DNA of 64,000 nt from Pelagerythrobacter rhizovicinus (GCF_004135625.1 NZ_SDPV01000002.1:1116001-1180000); one strand, 5' to 3'. Positions 32,723 to 41,533 are shown, numbered from the stretch's first letter. Notes: generated by a model from the sequence alone, not told the origin. Made by a program: numbers and translations.

Positions 32723-33619
32723 ATGGCCACACGTTTCATCGATCGCAGCGATGCGGAGCGATCGCAGTTTCTCACGGACAGTTTCCAGCGCGGGTTGGCG
32801 CACTGGAATCGTGAGCGCCTGCAGCCCGGATTCCCCCGCGACGCATGGCAGCGCGAACTCGAGCGCGACTTGCGGATGCAGCGGCTCGAAGGCGCATTCC
32901 TCGAAGATCTGCGGGCGGACGTCAGCGAAGAAGCGGCGGCGGCGCCGACCGATCCGGACGGATTCATCGACTGGTTCGAAGGGCTGAAAGAAACCGGTCC
33001 CGGCCAGGGCGACCCGCTGTTTCCGTGGCTGGCGGAAGAGGCGGATATCGACCAGTTCCGCTGGTTCTTCGAACAGGAAGCGGCGGGAGAAGCCGGGTTC
33101 GACGATCTCGTGGCCATGACGCAGGTCAAGCTACCGGTGCGTCCCAAGCTCGAACTCGCTCGCAATTACTGGGACGAGATGGGCCACGGCGTGGAAAAGG
33201 GGATGCATGGACCGATGCTCGACGCGCTGGTCGAGACGCTCCGGGTCGATCCCGTGATCGAGAACACCGTGTGGGAGAGCCTGGCCCTCGCCAACGCGAT
33301 GACCGCCATGGCGGTCAATCGGCGCTACGCCTGGCACTCGGTCGGCGCTCTCGGCGTCATCGAACTCACCGCGCCCGGCCGTGCGGCGCTGGTTACCGAA
33401 GGCCTTCGACGCCTCGGCTTCTCGGGCAAGGAGCGGCGGTATTTCGCGCTCCATGCCGTGCTCGACGTCAAGCATAGCGAGGACTGGAACCGCGAAGCGA
33501 TCCGCCCCGCGGTGGAAGAAGATCCAGCGCGCGCGACTGCGATGGCAGAAGGCGCGCTGATCCGGCTCAAGTGCGGCGAGCGCTGCTTCGAGGCCTATCG
33601 CGCGCAGCTATGGGGCTGA
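32723..33619 (+). CDS. Haem-oxygenase-like diiron protein (iron-containing redox enzyme family)
   Basis: 298 residues from ATG 32723 (AAGGAG upstream). It has the all-helical haem-oxygenase-like fold with the metal-ligand pattern of this diiron superfamily: Glu in 'FFEQEAAGE' (about residues 117-119), Glu152-x-x-His155 in 'YWDEMGHG', Glu214 in 'GVIELTAPGR', and Asp248-x-x-His251 in 'VLDVKHSEDW'. Family members (UndA, BesC, SznF, CADD types) use O2 for C-C or C-N cleavage or N-oxygenation. The substrate is unknown. It lies 151 bp after the ThDP lyase on the same strand with no operator copy of its own, so membership of the catabolic cluster is likely but not certain. Confidence 0.78.
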   Translation: MATRFIDRSDAERSQFLTDSFQRGLAHWNRERLQPGFPRDAWQRELERDLRMQRLEGAFLEDLRADVSEEAAAAPTDPDGFIDWFEGLKETGPGQGDPLFPWLAEEADIDQFRWFFEQEAAGEAGFDDLVAMTQVKLPVRPKLELARNYWDEMGHGVEKGMHGPMLDALVETLRVDPVIENTVWESLALANAMTAMAVNRRYAWHSVGALGVIELTAPGRAALVTEGLRRLGFSGKERRYFALHAVLDVKHSEDWNREAIRPAVEEDPARATAMAEGALIRLKCGERCFEAYRAQLWG

Positions 33620-33629
33620 GGGCCGCCAG

Positions 33630-34490
33630 CTAAGCCTTGTCGATCGCCATATTGTCGATCAGGCGCGTACTGCCGATCCGTGCAGCGACGAGCAGGCGGG
33701 CCGGCGCCTCGCCGAGACGATCCAGTCGCGCCAGGCTCGCCGCATCGGCGATGTCGGCATAGTCGACCGAGGAGAAGCCGGCCTCGGCCAGGGCCTGCTC
33801 CAGCGCCTGCAAAGTGGCTCCCACGTCCCCGCCGGCTTCGATCCGCTCGGTCGCTTCGCGCATTGCCCGCGGTAGCGCTGCCGCTGCCTTACGTTGCTCG
33901 GGCGAGAGGTAGCGGTTGCGGCTCGACATCGCGAGCCCGTCCGCCTCGCGCACCGTCGGTACGCCGACGATGGCATCCGCCTGCGGTGCGGTGAGATCGA
34001 GATCGCGGGCCATACGGCGGATCACCGCGAGTTGCTGCCAGTCCTTCTCGCCGAACAGCGCGACATCCGGCCGAACCTGGTTGAACAGCTTGCAGACGAC
34101 GGTCGCGACCCCGTCGAAATGGCCGGGGCGGCTTGCGCCGCAGAAGCCTTCGCTCACGCCGGCGACCGAGATCGTGGTGGCGAACCCTTCCGGGTACATC
34201 TGCGCTACGCCCGGCGCCCAGAGCAGATCGACGCCCTCGGCCTCCAGCAGGCGCGCGTCCTCCTCCATCTGGCGCGGATAGGCGTCGAGATCCTCGTTCG
34301 GGCCGAACTGCGTCGGGTTGACGAAGATGGAGACCGCCACGCGGTCAGCACGCACCCTGGCTCCGCGTACGAGCGTCAGGTGCCCCTCGTGAAGTGCCCC
34401 CATTGTCGGCACGAGAGCGAGGCTTTCGCCGGCTTCGCGGAATGCGGCGACGGTCGTTCTCAACACATCAAGCTCGGTCGCGGTTTGCAC
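33630..34490 (-). CDS. panC: Pantothenate synthetase
   Basis: 286 residues from GTG 34490 (GGAG close upstream), product (V/M)QTATELDVLRTTV. 'VPTMGALHEGHLTLV' (ATP-binding HxGH), 'SIFVNPTQFGPNEDLDAYPR', 'LFGEKDWQQLAVIRRM' and 'GLAMSSRNRYLS' are the family's signature segments. It condenses pantoate with beta-alanine using ATP, a late step of pantothenate and hence CoA synthesis. The frame is open further upstream but would collide with the divergent mipZ gene. panB and panD are not in the window. It marks the start of the housekeeping region and is convergent with the diiron-protein gene. Confidence 0.96.
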   Translation of the reverse strand: MQTATELDVLRTTVAAFREAGESLALVPTMGALHEGHLTLVRGARVRADRVAVSIFVNPTQFGPNEDLDAYPRQMEEDARLLEAEGVDLLWAPGVAQMYPEGFATTISVAGVSEGFCGASRPGHFDGVATVVCKLFNQVRPDVALFGEKDWQQLAVIRRMARDLDLTAPQADAIVGVPTVREADGLAMSSRNRYLSPEQRKAAAALPRAMREATERIEAGGDVGATLQALEQALAEAGFSSVDYADIADAASLARLDRLGEAPARLLVAARIGSTRLIDNMAIDKA

Positions 34491-34548
34491 GTCTCCGGGG
34501 CCTCCGATAAAGCGGGCGAGGGGGTCGCTTAGCCGCTGGCGCCCGGCC

Positions 34549-35388
34549 ATGACAACAGACAGGAAGCCCGCCGCAGTGTCCGCCAAAGTGCCGCAGCGCC
34601 GTCCGCACCGGATCGTGTTCGCCAACGAGAAGGGGGGGACGGGCAAGTCCACCACTGCCGTCCACGTGGCGGTCGCGCTCGCGTATAGCGGGGCGAAAGT
34701 GGCGGCGCTCGACATCGATGCGCGTCAGCGCACTATGCACCGCTATTTCGAGAACCGCACCGAGACCGAGGAACGGCGGGCAATAAGCCTCCCGTGCGCG
34801 CGCTGCGAAGTATTCCCCGGGAAGGCCGCCGGCGAGTTCGACGAGGCTCTGGAACGGCTGGGCGAGGGAATGGATTTCCTCGTCATCGACACGCCCGGGC
34901 GCGACGATCCGCTGGCACGCCATGCGGCGGTTGGCGCCGATACGCTCGTCACGCCGCTCAACGACAGCTTCGTCGATTTCGACCTGATCGGCCACGTCGA
35001 TCCCGAGACATTCAAGGTCCGCCGCCTGAGCTTCTATGCCGAGCTGATCTGGGACACGCGCAAGACTCGCGCGCTCGAACGGCGGCAGGAAATCGACTGG
35101 GTGGTCGTCCGTAACCGCACCGGCCACACCGAGGCGCGCAACATGCAGCGCATCGAGCGGGCGCTGGGCGAGCTTTCCAAGCGCGCCGGCTTCCGCGTCG
35201 CGCGGGGCCTGTCGGAGCGCGTGATCTACCGCGAGCTCTTCCCGTCGGGCCTCACGCTGCTCGACAAGGGACATCTGGGCGAGCTCGGCACCAGCCATCT
35301 CGTCGCGCGGCAGGAGCTGCGCTCGCTCGTCGCCGGGTTGAACCTGCCCGAGCCGGCGAGCAAGGCGGCAGAGCTGGAGCCCGCCTGA
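34549..35388 (+). CDS. mipZ: Division-plane positioning ATPase MipZ
   Basis: 279 residues. The deviant Walker A is 'ANEKGGTGKSTTAVHVAVAL', followed by 'VAALDIDARQRTMHRYFENR', which matches the MipZ-specific 'LDxDxRQRTxxRxFENR' region, and Walker B 'DFLVIDTPGRDD'. MipZ forms a gradient from the cell poles with ParB and blocks FtsZ assembly away from midcell in alphaproteobacteria. It starts 58 bp from panC in the opposite direction and is followed within 3 bp by a J-domain protein and then a phosphohexomutase, a probable operon. Confidence 0.93.
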   Translation: MTTDRKPAAVSAKVPQRRPHRIVFANEKGGTGKSTTAVHVAVALAYSGAKVAALDIDARQRTMHRYFENRTETEERRAISLPCARCEVFPGKAAGEFDEALERLGEGMDFLVIDTPGRDDPLARHAAVGADTLVTPLNDSFVDFDLIGHVDPETFKVRRLSFYAELIWDTRKTRALERRQEIDWVVVRNRTGHTEARNMQRIERALGELSKRAGFRVARGLSERVIYRELFPSGLTLLDKGHLGELGTSHLVARQELRSLVAGLNLPEPASKAAELEPA

Positions 35389-35391
35389 CCC

Positions 35392-35679
35392 ATGTTGCGG
35401 CTGATCGTCATCCTCGCGGTCGTGTCGATCGGCTGCCGGATGATCTTCGGCAGGTGGCCGTGGGACTATCTGAAGCCCGTCTCGACGCGCGGCCAGGCGC
35501 TGCTTCGCGCGCGCAAGCTGCTCGGCGTCGACGCCCGTGCCGATCGCGGGGAAATAATTGCGGCCCACAAGCGTTTGGTGGCCATGATCCACCCCGACAG
35601 GGGCGGGACCAGTGATCAGGTGCACGAGGCGAATGCCGCGCGCGATCTCCTGCTCAACGAACTGACCGACCAACGCTGA
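35392..35679 (+). CDS. Membrane-anchored J-domain protein
   Basis: 95 residues. A hydrophobic N-terminal segment (LRLIVILAVVSIGCRMIF) anchors the protein. A short J domain occupies residues ~35-90, with the invariant HPD in 'AMIHPDRGGTSDQV'. The layout resembles TIM14/DjlA-type co-chaperones that recruit Hsp70/DnaK at the membrane. The J domain is minimal, lacking an obvious helix I. It starts 3 bp after mipZ and ends 9 bp before the phosphohexomutase. Confidence 0.85.
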   Translation: MLRLIVILAVVSIGCRMIFGRWPWDYLKPVSTRGQALLRARKLLGVDARADRGEIIAAHKRLVAMIHPDRGGTSDQVHEANAARDLLLNELTDQR

Positions 35680-35688
35680 AGGGAGCGT

Positions 35689-37092
35689 ATGACCTACCAC
35701 TTCGACCCGACCATTCTGCGCGAGTACGATATCCGCGGCATCATCGGCCAAACCCTCGGCCCCGATGACGCGCGCGCGATCGGCCGCAGCTTCGCCAGCC
35801 TTCTGCGTGAGGCGGGCGGCAGCAAGGTTGCGGTCGGCTACGACGGTCGGGTGAGTTCGCCGACGCTTGAGCACGCGCTGATCGAGGGGCTCACCGCGAG
35901 CGGGTGTGACGTCGTGCGGATCGGCATGGGGCCGACGCCGATGCTCTACTATGCAGAAGCCTCAGCCGAAGACGTACACGGCGGCATTCAGATAACCGGC
36001 AGCCACAATCCCCCCAACTACAACGGCTTCAAGATGGTCTTTCAGGGCCGGCCGTTCTTCGGGGAGGATATCCAGCGGCTCGGCCGCGTCGCTGCGGATG
36101 GCGGTTGGCGCGACGGCACCGGCACGGTCGAGGAGCGGGCGATCCTGAACGAGTACGTCGAGCGGCTGCTCTCCGGCCTCGGCGGTATCGAACCTGCCGC
36201 GCTCGAGGGGCTGCGCGTCGGCTGGGACGCCGGCAACGGCGCCGCCGGGCCCGCGCTGGAGGCGCTCGCCGCCCGCCTCCCGGGCGAGCACCATCTCCTC
36301 TACACCGATGTCGACGGCGACTTTCCCAATCATCATCCCGATCCCACGGTCGAAGCGAATCTGGCGGACCTGCGCGCGCTCGTCGCGGAGAAGAACCTCG
36401 ACTTCGGCATCGCGTTCGACGGCGACGGCGACCGCATCGGCGCGATCGACGGCGAAGGCCGCGTGATCTGGGGTGATCAGTTACTGATGATTTACGCCGA
36501 AGACCTCCTCGCAAGACTACCTAGTGCGACGGTCATCGCCGACGTGAAGGCCAGCCGCGCGCTGTTCGACCACGTCGCGCAGCACGGCGGGACGCCGGTG
36601 ATGTGGAAGACCGGCCACTCGCTGATCAAGTCCAAGATGAAGGAAACCGGGGCGCCGCTGGCAGGCGAAATGAGCGGGCACGTGTTCTTCGCCGACGATT
36701 ACTATGGCTACGACGATGCGCTCTATGCGGGCGTCCGTCTGCTCGCCGCGAGCGCCCGGCTCGGCCGCTCGGTGACCGAGCTGCGCGGCGCCATGCCGGC
36801 CATGGTCAACACGCCCGAGATGCGCTTCCAGGTCGACGAGACGCGCAAGTTCGCCGCGATCGACGAAGTCAAGGCGCGGCTGGCGGATAGCCCTGCGGAT
36901 GTCGACGGCACCGACGGGGTGCGTGTGACGACTGCGGACGGCTGGTGGCTTCTGCGCGCTTCCAACACGCAAGACGTCCTCGTCGCCCGCGCCGAAAGCG
37001 AAAGCGAGGAAGGGTTGGAGCGTCTGATGGCGCAGATCGACGAGCAGCTCGCGCTCTCGGGCCTCGAACGCGGGGCGCAGGCAGGGCACTAG
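35689..37092 (+). CDS. Phosphomannomutase/phosphoglucomutase
   Basis: 467 residues of the alpha-D-phosphohexomutase family. The catalytic phosphoserine lies in 'QITGSHNPPNYNG', the metal-binding loop is 'FDGDGDRIG', the sugar-specificity loop is 'GEMSGHVFF', and the C-terminal phosphate-binding domain contains 'RASNTQDVLVARAE'. It interconverts mannose- or glucose-6-phosphate and the 1-phosphates, supplying nucleotide sugars for envelope polysaccharide. 'GEMSGH' is typical of the bifunctional PMM/PGM type. A predicted exported protein follows 23 bp downstream on the same strand. Confidence 0.93.
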   Translation: MTYHFDPTILREYDIRGIIGQTLGPDDARAIGRSFASLLREAGGSKVAVGYDGRVSSPTLEHALIEGLTASGCDVVRIGMGPTPMLYYAEASAEDVHGGIQITGSHNPPNYNGFKMVFQGRPFFGEDIQRLGRVAADGGWRDGTGTVEERAILNEYVERLLSGLGGIEPAALEGLRVGWDAGNGAAGPALEALAARLPGEHHLLYTDVDGDFPNHHPDPTVEANLADLRALVAEKNLDFGIAFDGDGDRIGAIDGEGRVIWGDQLLMIYAEDLLARLPSATVIADVKASRALFDHVAQHGGTPVMWKTGHSLIKSKMKETGAPLAGEMSGHVFFADDYYGYDDALYAGVRLLAASARLGRSVTELRGAMPAMVNTPEMRFQVDETRKFAAIDEVKARLADSPADVDGTDGVRVTTADGWWLLRASNTQDVLVARAESESEEGLERLMAQIDEQLALSGLERGAQAGH

Positions 37093-37115
37093 ATTTCGCA
37101 GGGGAAGGGGGAAAG

Positions 37116-37952
37116 ATGAAGAACGGTATTCTCGCGGCGATCATGCTCTTTGCGGCCGCGCCCGCGCTTGCGCAGGATGAGAGCCAGCCGCCGGCGAACG
37201 CATCGCACGACGTGGAGGCGCTCGCGTCCGCATTCGGCGAGATGTTCCCCGCCGAGCCGTTGACGCCCGAGCAGGAAGCGCGCCTGCCGATGGCGCAGGC
37301 CGTCGTCGCGCACATCTTTCCGCCGGGCACCTACGCGCGGATGATGGAGGAGATGATGGGACCGATGATGGATTCCATTCTCGGTTCGATGGCGCAGATT
37401 CCGGTCGCGCAGCTTGCCGCCATCGCCGGTATGGAACAGTCGCAGGTCGCCGCGATGGGTGAGGCGAAGCTGGGCGAGGTCATGGCGATCGTCGATCCTG
37501 CCCACGAGCGCCGCAGCGCCGTCGCTTCGGACGTCATGGTGGAGATGCTGGGCGATGTAATGGAACGGATCGAGCCTTCCTATCGCGAGGGTCTGGCCCG
37601 CGCCTATGCGACACGCTTCGACCCGGTCGATCTCGCAGAGCTGGACAGGTTCTTCCAGACGCCCGTGGGCAGCCGTTATGCGGCGGAATCGATGCTCATC
37701 TTTGCCGACCCGCAGGTCATGTCGGCAATGAACGAAGCCATGCCTGCCGTGCTGGAGATGATGCCGGCTATGATGGAGCGGATGCAGCAGCGCATGGAGG
37801 ACCTTCCCGAGCCGCGCGCCCTGTCCGACCTGAGCGATGCCGAGCTGCAGCGATTGTCGGAGCTGCTGGGTGTGCCGGCCGAGGAGCTGCGGGCCAAGGC
37901 CGCGGACAGTGAAACTGCTGTGGAAGGCGAAGCGCCCGGGAACGGTGTGTGA
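37116..37952 (+). CDS. Exported DUF2059-type protein
   Basis: 278 residues from ATG 37116 (GGGGGAAAG upstream). The signal peptide MKNGILAAIMLFAAAPALAQ is followed by a helical, methionine-rich sequence. The DUF2059-like part is 'YREGLARAYATRFDPVDLAELDRFFQTPVGSRYAAES'. Long Met-rich helices (MMEEMMGPMMDSILGSMAQI and a further run near residues 212-232) are notable. It is periplasmic and of unknown function. It follows the phosphohexomutase with 23 bp spacing and ends at a strong hairpin terminator. Confidence 0.8.
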   Translation: MKNGILAAIMLFAAAPALAQDESQPPANASHDVEALASAFGEMFPAEPLTPEQEARLPMAQAVVAHIFPPGTYARMMEEMMGPMMDSILGSMAQIPVAQLAAIAGMEQSQVAAMGEAKLGEVMAIVDPAHERRSAVASDVMVEMLGDVMERIEPSYREGLARAYATRFDPVDLAELDRFFQTPVGSRYAAESMLIFADPQVMSAMNEAMPAVLEMMPAMMERMQQRMEDLPEPRALSDLSDAELQRLSELLGVPAEELRAKAADSETAVEGEAPGNGV

Positions 37953-37960
37953 TGCAAGAA

Positions 37961-37981
37961 GGGCCCGGATGCGCCGGGCCC
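37961..37981 (+). terminator. Intrinsic terminator-type hairpin between convergent genes
   Basis: GGGCCCGG at 37961 pairs perfectly with CCGGGCCC ending at 37981 around a five-base loop. The following T-run is poor. It lies between the rightward DUF2059 gene and the leftward BON gene and may serve both. Confidence 0.6.
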
Positions 37982-38006
37982 TTCGCTTCGGTAATGGCGA
38001 AGCAGG

Positions 38007-38864
38007 TCAGGTTCCGCTGTCTTCGTCGAGCGTTCTGCCGGCGCTCTCGTTGCGATAGCTGCGTGCGTTAACCCGCAGATTGTTCTGCACGTGGCCGACA
38101 CCGGACACGTCTTCGGCGCAGTCTTCCGCACGGCGCTTGTCGAAGCGGCTGTCCACCGTGCCGTCGAGCGTGACCTCGCCGTTCTCGACCGACACCTGGA
38201 TACCGCTGGCATCGAGATCCCAGTCGTCGGTCAGCGCGTCGCAAACGTCTTCGAGGATGCGCTGGTCCGAACGGGTGTAGTTGGCCGGACCCCGTCCGCG
38301 ATGATCCATCCGCCGCCGGCGTGCGGCATCCTGGTCGCCGAACCAGCTTGCCACCTCGTCGCCCGCGCGCTCCAGAAAACCGCGGTCCTCGTAGCGGTCG
38401 GTTTGGCCGCGATGCGGCTCCACGTCGTACATGCCCGAGCCGTAGGCGGCCGACATGCCGCCGAAGCCGGCGCCATAGCCGCCGTAAGGCCGACGGTCGC
38501 CCGCGGCGAAATCCCGGCCGGGCTGGTCGCTCCCGGTAAAGCTGGTGAAGCCGCGACCTTCGCCGGTGTCGAAACGCGCCGGGCCGAAGCTCGAACGATA
38601 GCGGGACTGCGCGGCGCCGCGGTCCTCCCGCTCGCGCCATCCACCGTGCTCTGTGCGCGCCTGACCTCGATCGCGATAATCCTCCCGATAGCCGCGGCGC
38701 TCGCCCATCTGGCCCGCAGGTTCGTCGTACCGATCCTCGCGGTAGTCGGGCTGCCCGTATCCACCGGCCTCGAACTGGTCGGCCTGGCCGTAGTAGTCGT
38801 CGCGATAGTCCCGGCGGCGCCTCTCCTGGCGGCCACCCGAGCGATAGTCGTTCCTGTAAGCCAT
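38007..38864 (-). CDS. BON-domain protein with a long Arg/Tyr/Gly-rich N-terminus
   Basis: 285 residues. Residues ~1-190 are low-complexity, rich in Arg, Tyr, Gly, Asp and Gln (repeated RDYRDDYY, GYGQPDYRED, RGYREDYRDRG). The C-terminal ~80 residues form a BON domain ('RSDQRILEDVCDALTDDWDLDASGIQVSVENGEVTLDGTVDS' to 'GVGHVQNNL'). BON domains bind phospholipid or surface structures and occur in osmotic-shock and pore proteins. There is no signal peptide, which is unusual for a BON protein of the OsmY type, so the protein may be cytoplasmic. It is divergent from the helicase gene. Confidence 0.85.
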   Translation of the reverse strand: MAYRNDYRSGGRQERRRRDYRDDYYGQADQFEAGGYGQPDYREDRYDEPAGQMGERRGYREDYRDRGQARTEHGGWREREDRGAAQSRYRSSFGPARFDTGEGRGFTSFTGSDQPGRDFAAGDRRPYGGYGAGFGGMSAAYGSGMYDVEPHRGQTDRYEDRGFLERAGDEVASWFGDQDAARRRRMDHRGRGPANYTRSDQRILEDVCDALTDDWDLDASGIQVSVENGEVTLDGTVDSRFDKRRAEDCAEDVSGVGHVQNNLRVNARSYRNESAGRTLDEDSGT

Positions 38865-39058
38865 CGATCTCTCCTGCGTGTTTCAGGGGTGTCCGGCGTG
38901 GAATCGCCAGAGATTCCGCCGCGCCGGCCTGTTACACCCCAAGAACGCGTGAAGGGGTCGATCGTTGCTCGTTCCGGCGCGCACGTATGGCGCTTCGGCG
39001 ACCACGCTTTGGCCGGAAACCTTTCGCCACGACGGTGAATCTGGTGCAGTGGAAGGTC

Positions 39059-41533
39059 ATGGACGATCGGTGCTCGATGCCTGACGCGAACGTCCCGCGC
39101 GAGATCGCGGCGTGGTTCGATGCACGCGGCTGGCGGGTGCGACGGCACCAGGCCGATATGCTTGCGGCAAGCGACGGGGGGCGGCACGCGCTGCTGGTGG
39201 CCGATACGGGGGCGGGCAAGACCCTCGCCGGCTTTCTGCCGACGCTGGCGGATTTCTGTCCCTCCCGGCTCGCGGGCGCTCCGCCGCCCGACGGGCTGCA
39301 CACGCTCTACGTCTCGCCGCTGAAGGCACTCGCGCACGACGTGCAGCGCAACCTGCTGACGCCCGTTGAGGAGATCGGCCTGCCTTTGCGGATCGAAACG
39401 CGCAGCGGCGACACCCCGGCCGACCGCAAGAAACGCCAGCGCGGCCGGCCTCCGCACGTCCTGCTGACCACACCTGAATCGCTCTCGTTGTTGCTCAGCT
39501 ATCCGGAGAGCTTCACCATGTTCGCCGGGCTGAAGCGGGTGGTGATCGACGAGGTTCATGCCTTCGCAACCGGCAAGCGCGGCGACCTGCTCGCGTTGTC
39601 GCTGGCCCGGTTGCAGGCGATCGCGCCGGCGATGCAGCGCGCGGCACTCTCGGCCACGGTCCCCGATCCGGAGGGTTTCCGCGAATGGCTCGCGCCGTGG
39701 GGTGAGATCGATTCGGTCGCGCTGGTCGAGGGGGAGAAGGGCGCGCCGCCGCAGGTCGAGATCCTCCTGCCAGAAGAAGAACGCGTGCCCTGGGGCGGGC
39801 ACGCGGGGCGCTGGGCGATTCCGCAGCTCTACGAGGAGATCCGCCGCAATCGCACCACGCTGGTCTTCACCAACACGCGGTTTCTTGCCGAGTTCGTGTT
39901 CCAGCTCCTGTGGGACGTCAACGACGACAACCTGCCGATCGGCATCCATCACGGTTCGCTGTCGAAGGAGGCGCGGCGCAAGGTCGAGGGTGCGATGGCG
40001 CGCGGCGAGCTGCGCGCACTGGTGGCCACCGCCAGCCTCGACCTCGGCGTCGACTGGGGGGACATCGACTGCGTCGTGCAGATGGGTGCGCCCAAGGGCT
40101 CTTCGCGTCTGCTTCAGCGCATCGGGCGCGCGAACCACCGATTGGACCAGCCAAGCCGCGCGATCCTCGTGCCCGGCAACCGCTTCGAGTTTCTCGAGGC
40201 CACGGCAGCCAAAGACGCGGTCGACGAGGGGCAGCGCGACGGGGAGGACTTCCGCCCCGGAGGCCTCGACGTGCTCGCCCAGCACGTCATGGCCTGCGCC
40301 TGTGCAGCGCCGTTCGACGAGGTGGAGCTGCTGGCGGAAGTACGCGCCTCGCTCACCTACGCATGGGTCGATGAGTCGGTGTGGAAGCGCGTGCTCGGCT
40401 TCGTCGAGAACGGCGGCTACGCGCTGAGGGCCTACGACAGGTTCAAGCGTATCGTCCGCGGCCGGAGCGGTGTCTGGCGCCTGTCCCACCCCGAGCATGC
40501 GCAGCGCCACCGGATGAACGCCGGGATCATCGTCGATTCGGAAATGCTCACGGTGCGGTTCCGCAATGGCCGCCAGCTCGGCAAGGTGGAGGAACGTTTT
40601 GCGGCGTCGCTCTCACCAGGGGATACCTTCTTCTTCGCGGGCATGAGCCTCGAGGTCGAGCGGGTGAAGGACATGGAGGTGACGGTGCGCGCCGCGAAAA
40701 AGTCGGCGACGATCCCCTCCTACGGCGGCCAGCGGCTGCCCTTGACGACGCATCTTGCGGAGCGAGTTCAGGCGATGCTGGTCGACCGCGCCGGTTGGGC
40801 GCGCTTTCCCGACGACGTGCGCGAATGGCTCGAGGTGCAGGACTGGCGCAGCCGTCTCCCGGGCCCCGGCGAGCTGCTGGTCGAGAGCTTCCCGCACGCA
40901 AAGAAGCACTACAGCGTCTACTATACTTTCGAGGGATGGAACGCGAACCAGAGCCTTGGGATGCTGATCACGCGGCGGATGGAAGACCGCGGGCTTCTGC
41001 CGGGCGGCTTCGTCGCCAACGACTACTCGCTCGCGGTCTGGGGCCTCAAGGCCGTCGCCGATCCGGCGCCGCTGCTGTCGCCGGACATCCTCGCGCACGA
41101 GTTTGTCGACTGGGTGCAGGATTCGCACCTGCTGCGGCGCGCGTTCCGCGAAGTCGCGGTGATTGCCGGACTCGTTGAAAGGCAACACCCCGGCAAGCGC
41201 AAGACCGGCAAACAGGTCACCTTCTCGACCGACCTGATCTACGACGTGCTGCGCAAGTACGAGCCGGATCATGTCCTGCTCGAGGCCGCCTGGGCCGACG
41301 CGCGGGCGCGACTGACCGACGTCGGGCGCCTAGCGAGCCTGCTCGAGCGGTCGGCCGAGCAACTCGTCCACGTCGAACTCGATCGCGTGAGTCCGCTGGC
41401 GGTGCCGGTCATGACGATGATCGGGCGCGAGGCGCTGCCGCAGGGCTCGGTCGACGAGGAACTGTTGCTGGAGGCCGAGGGCCTCGCTGCCGCCGCGATG
41501 CGGGTCGACGCGGCGGAAGATCGGGCGGACTAG
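39059..41533 (+). CDS. Lhr-type DEXH-box helicase (ligase-associated DNA damage response family)
   Basis: About 824 residues. RecA domain 1 has 'VADTGAGKTLAGFLP' (motif I), 'VVIDEVHAF' (DEVH), and 'AALSATVPDP' (motif III). Domain 2 has 'VATASLDLGVDWGDIDCVVQ' and 'LLQRIGRANHR' (motif VI). The Lhr-core winged-helix and beta-barrel regions follow, to 'VERQHPGKRKTGKQVTFSTDLIYDVLRKYEPDH'. The family is usually encoded with a 3'-exonuclease-like protein, an ATP-dependent ligase and a phosphoesterase for DNA repair. Those partners are not adjacent here. Start ATG 39059 is supported by GGAAGG nearby; 39077 is possible. Confidence 0.92.
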   Translation: MDDRCSMPDANVPREIAAWFDARGWRVRRHQADMLAASDGGRHALLVADTGAGKTLAGFLPTLADFCPSRLAGAPPPDGLHTLYVSPLKALAHDVQRNLLTPVEEIGLPLRIETRSGDTPADRKKRQRGRPPHVLLTTPESLSLLLSYPESFTMFAGLKRVVIDEVHAFATGKRGDLLALSLARLQAIAPAMQRAALSATVPDPEGFREWLAPWGEIDSVALVEGEKGAPPQVEILLPEEERVPWGGHAGRWAIPQLYEEIRRNRTTLVFTNTRFLAEFVFQLLWDVNDDNLPIGIHHGSLSKEARRKVEGAMARGELRALVATASLDLGVDWGDIDCVVQMGAPKGSSRLLQRIGRANHRLDQPSRAILVPGNRFEFLEATAAKDAVDEGQRDGEDFRPGGLDVLAQHVMACACAAPFDEVELLAEVRASLTYAWVDESVWKRVLGFVENGGYALRAYDRFKRIVRGRSGVWRLSHPEHAQRHRMNAGIIVDSEMLTVRFRNGRQLGKVEERFAASLSPGDTFFFAGMSLEVERVKDMEVTVRAAKKSATIPSYGGQRLPLTTHLAERVQAMLVDRAGWARFPDDVREWLEVQDWRSRLPGPGELLVESFPHAKKHYSVYYTFEGWNANQSLGMLITRRMEDRGLLPGGFVANDYSLAVWGLKAVADPAPLLSPDILAHEFVDWVQDSHLLRRAFREVAVIAGLVERQHPGKRKTGKQVTFSTDLIYDVLRKYEPDHVLLEAAWADARARLTDVGRLASLLERSAEQLVHVELDRVSPLAVPVMTMIGREALPQGSVDEELLLEAEGLAAAAMRVDAAEDRAD

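Noticed and set aside
38231-40510. 759-codon leftward frame overlapping the BON and helicase genes
   Set aside because: It overlaps two real genes on both strands and shows no domain; the BON frame in this region is the one with family motifs.
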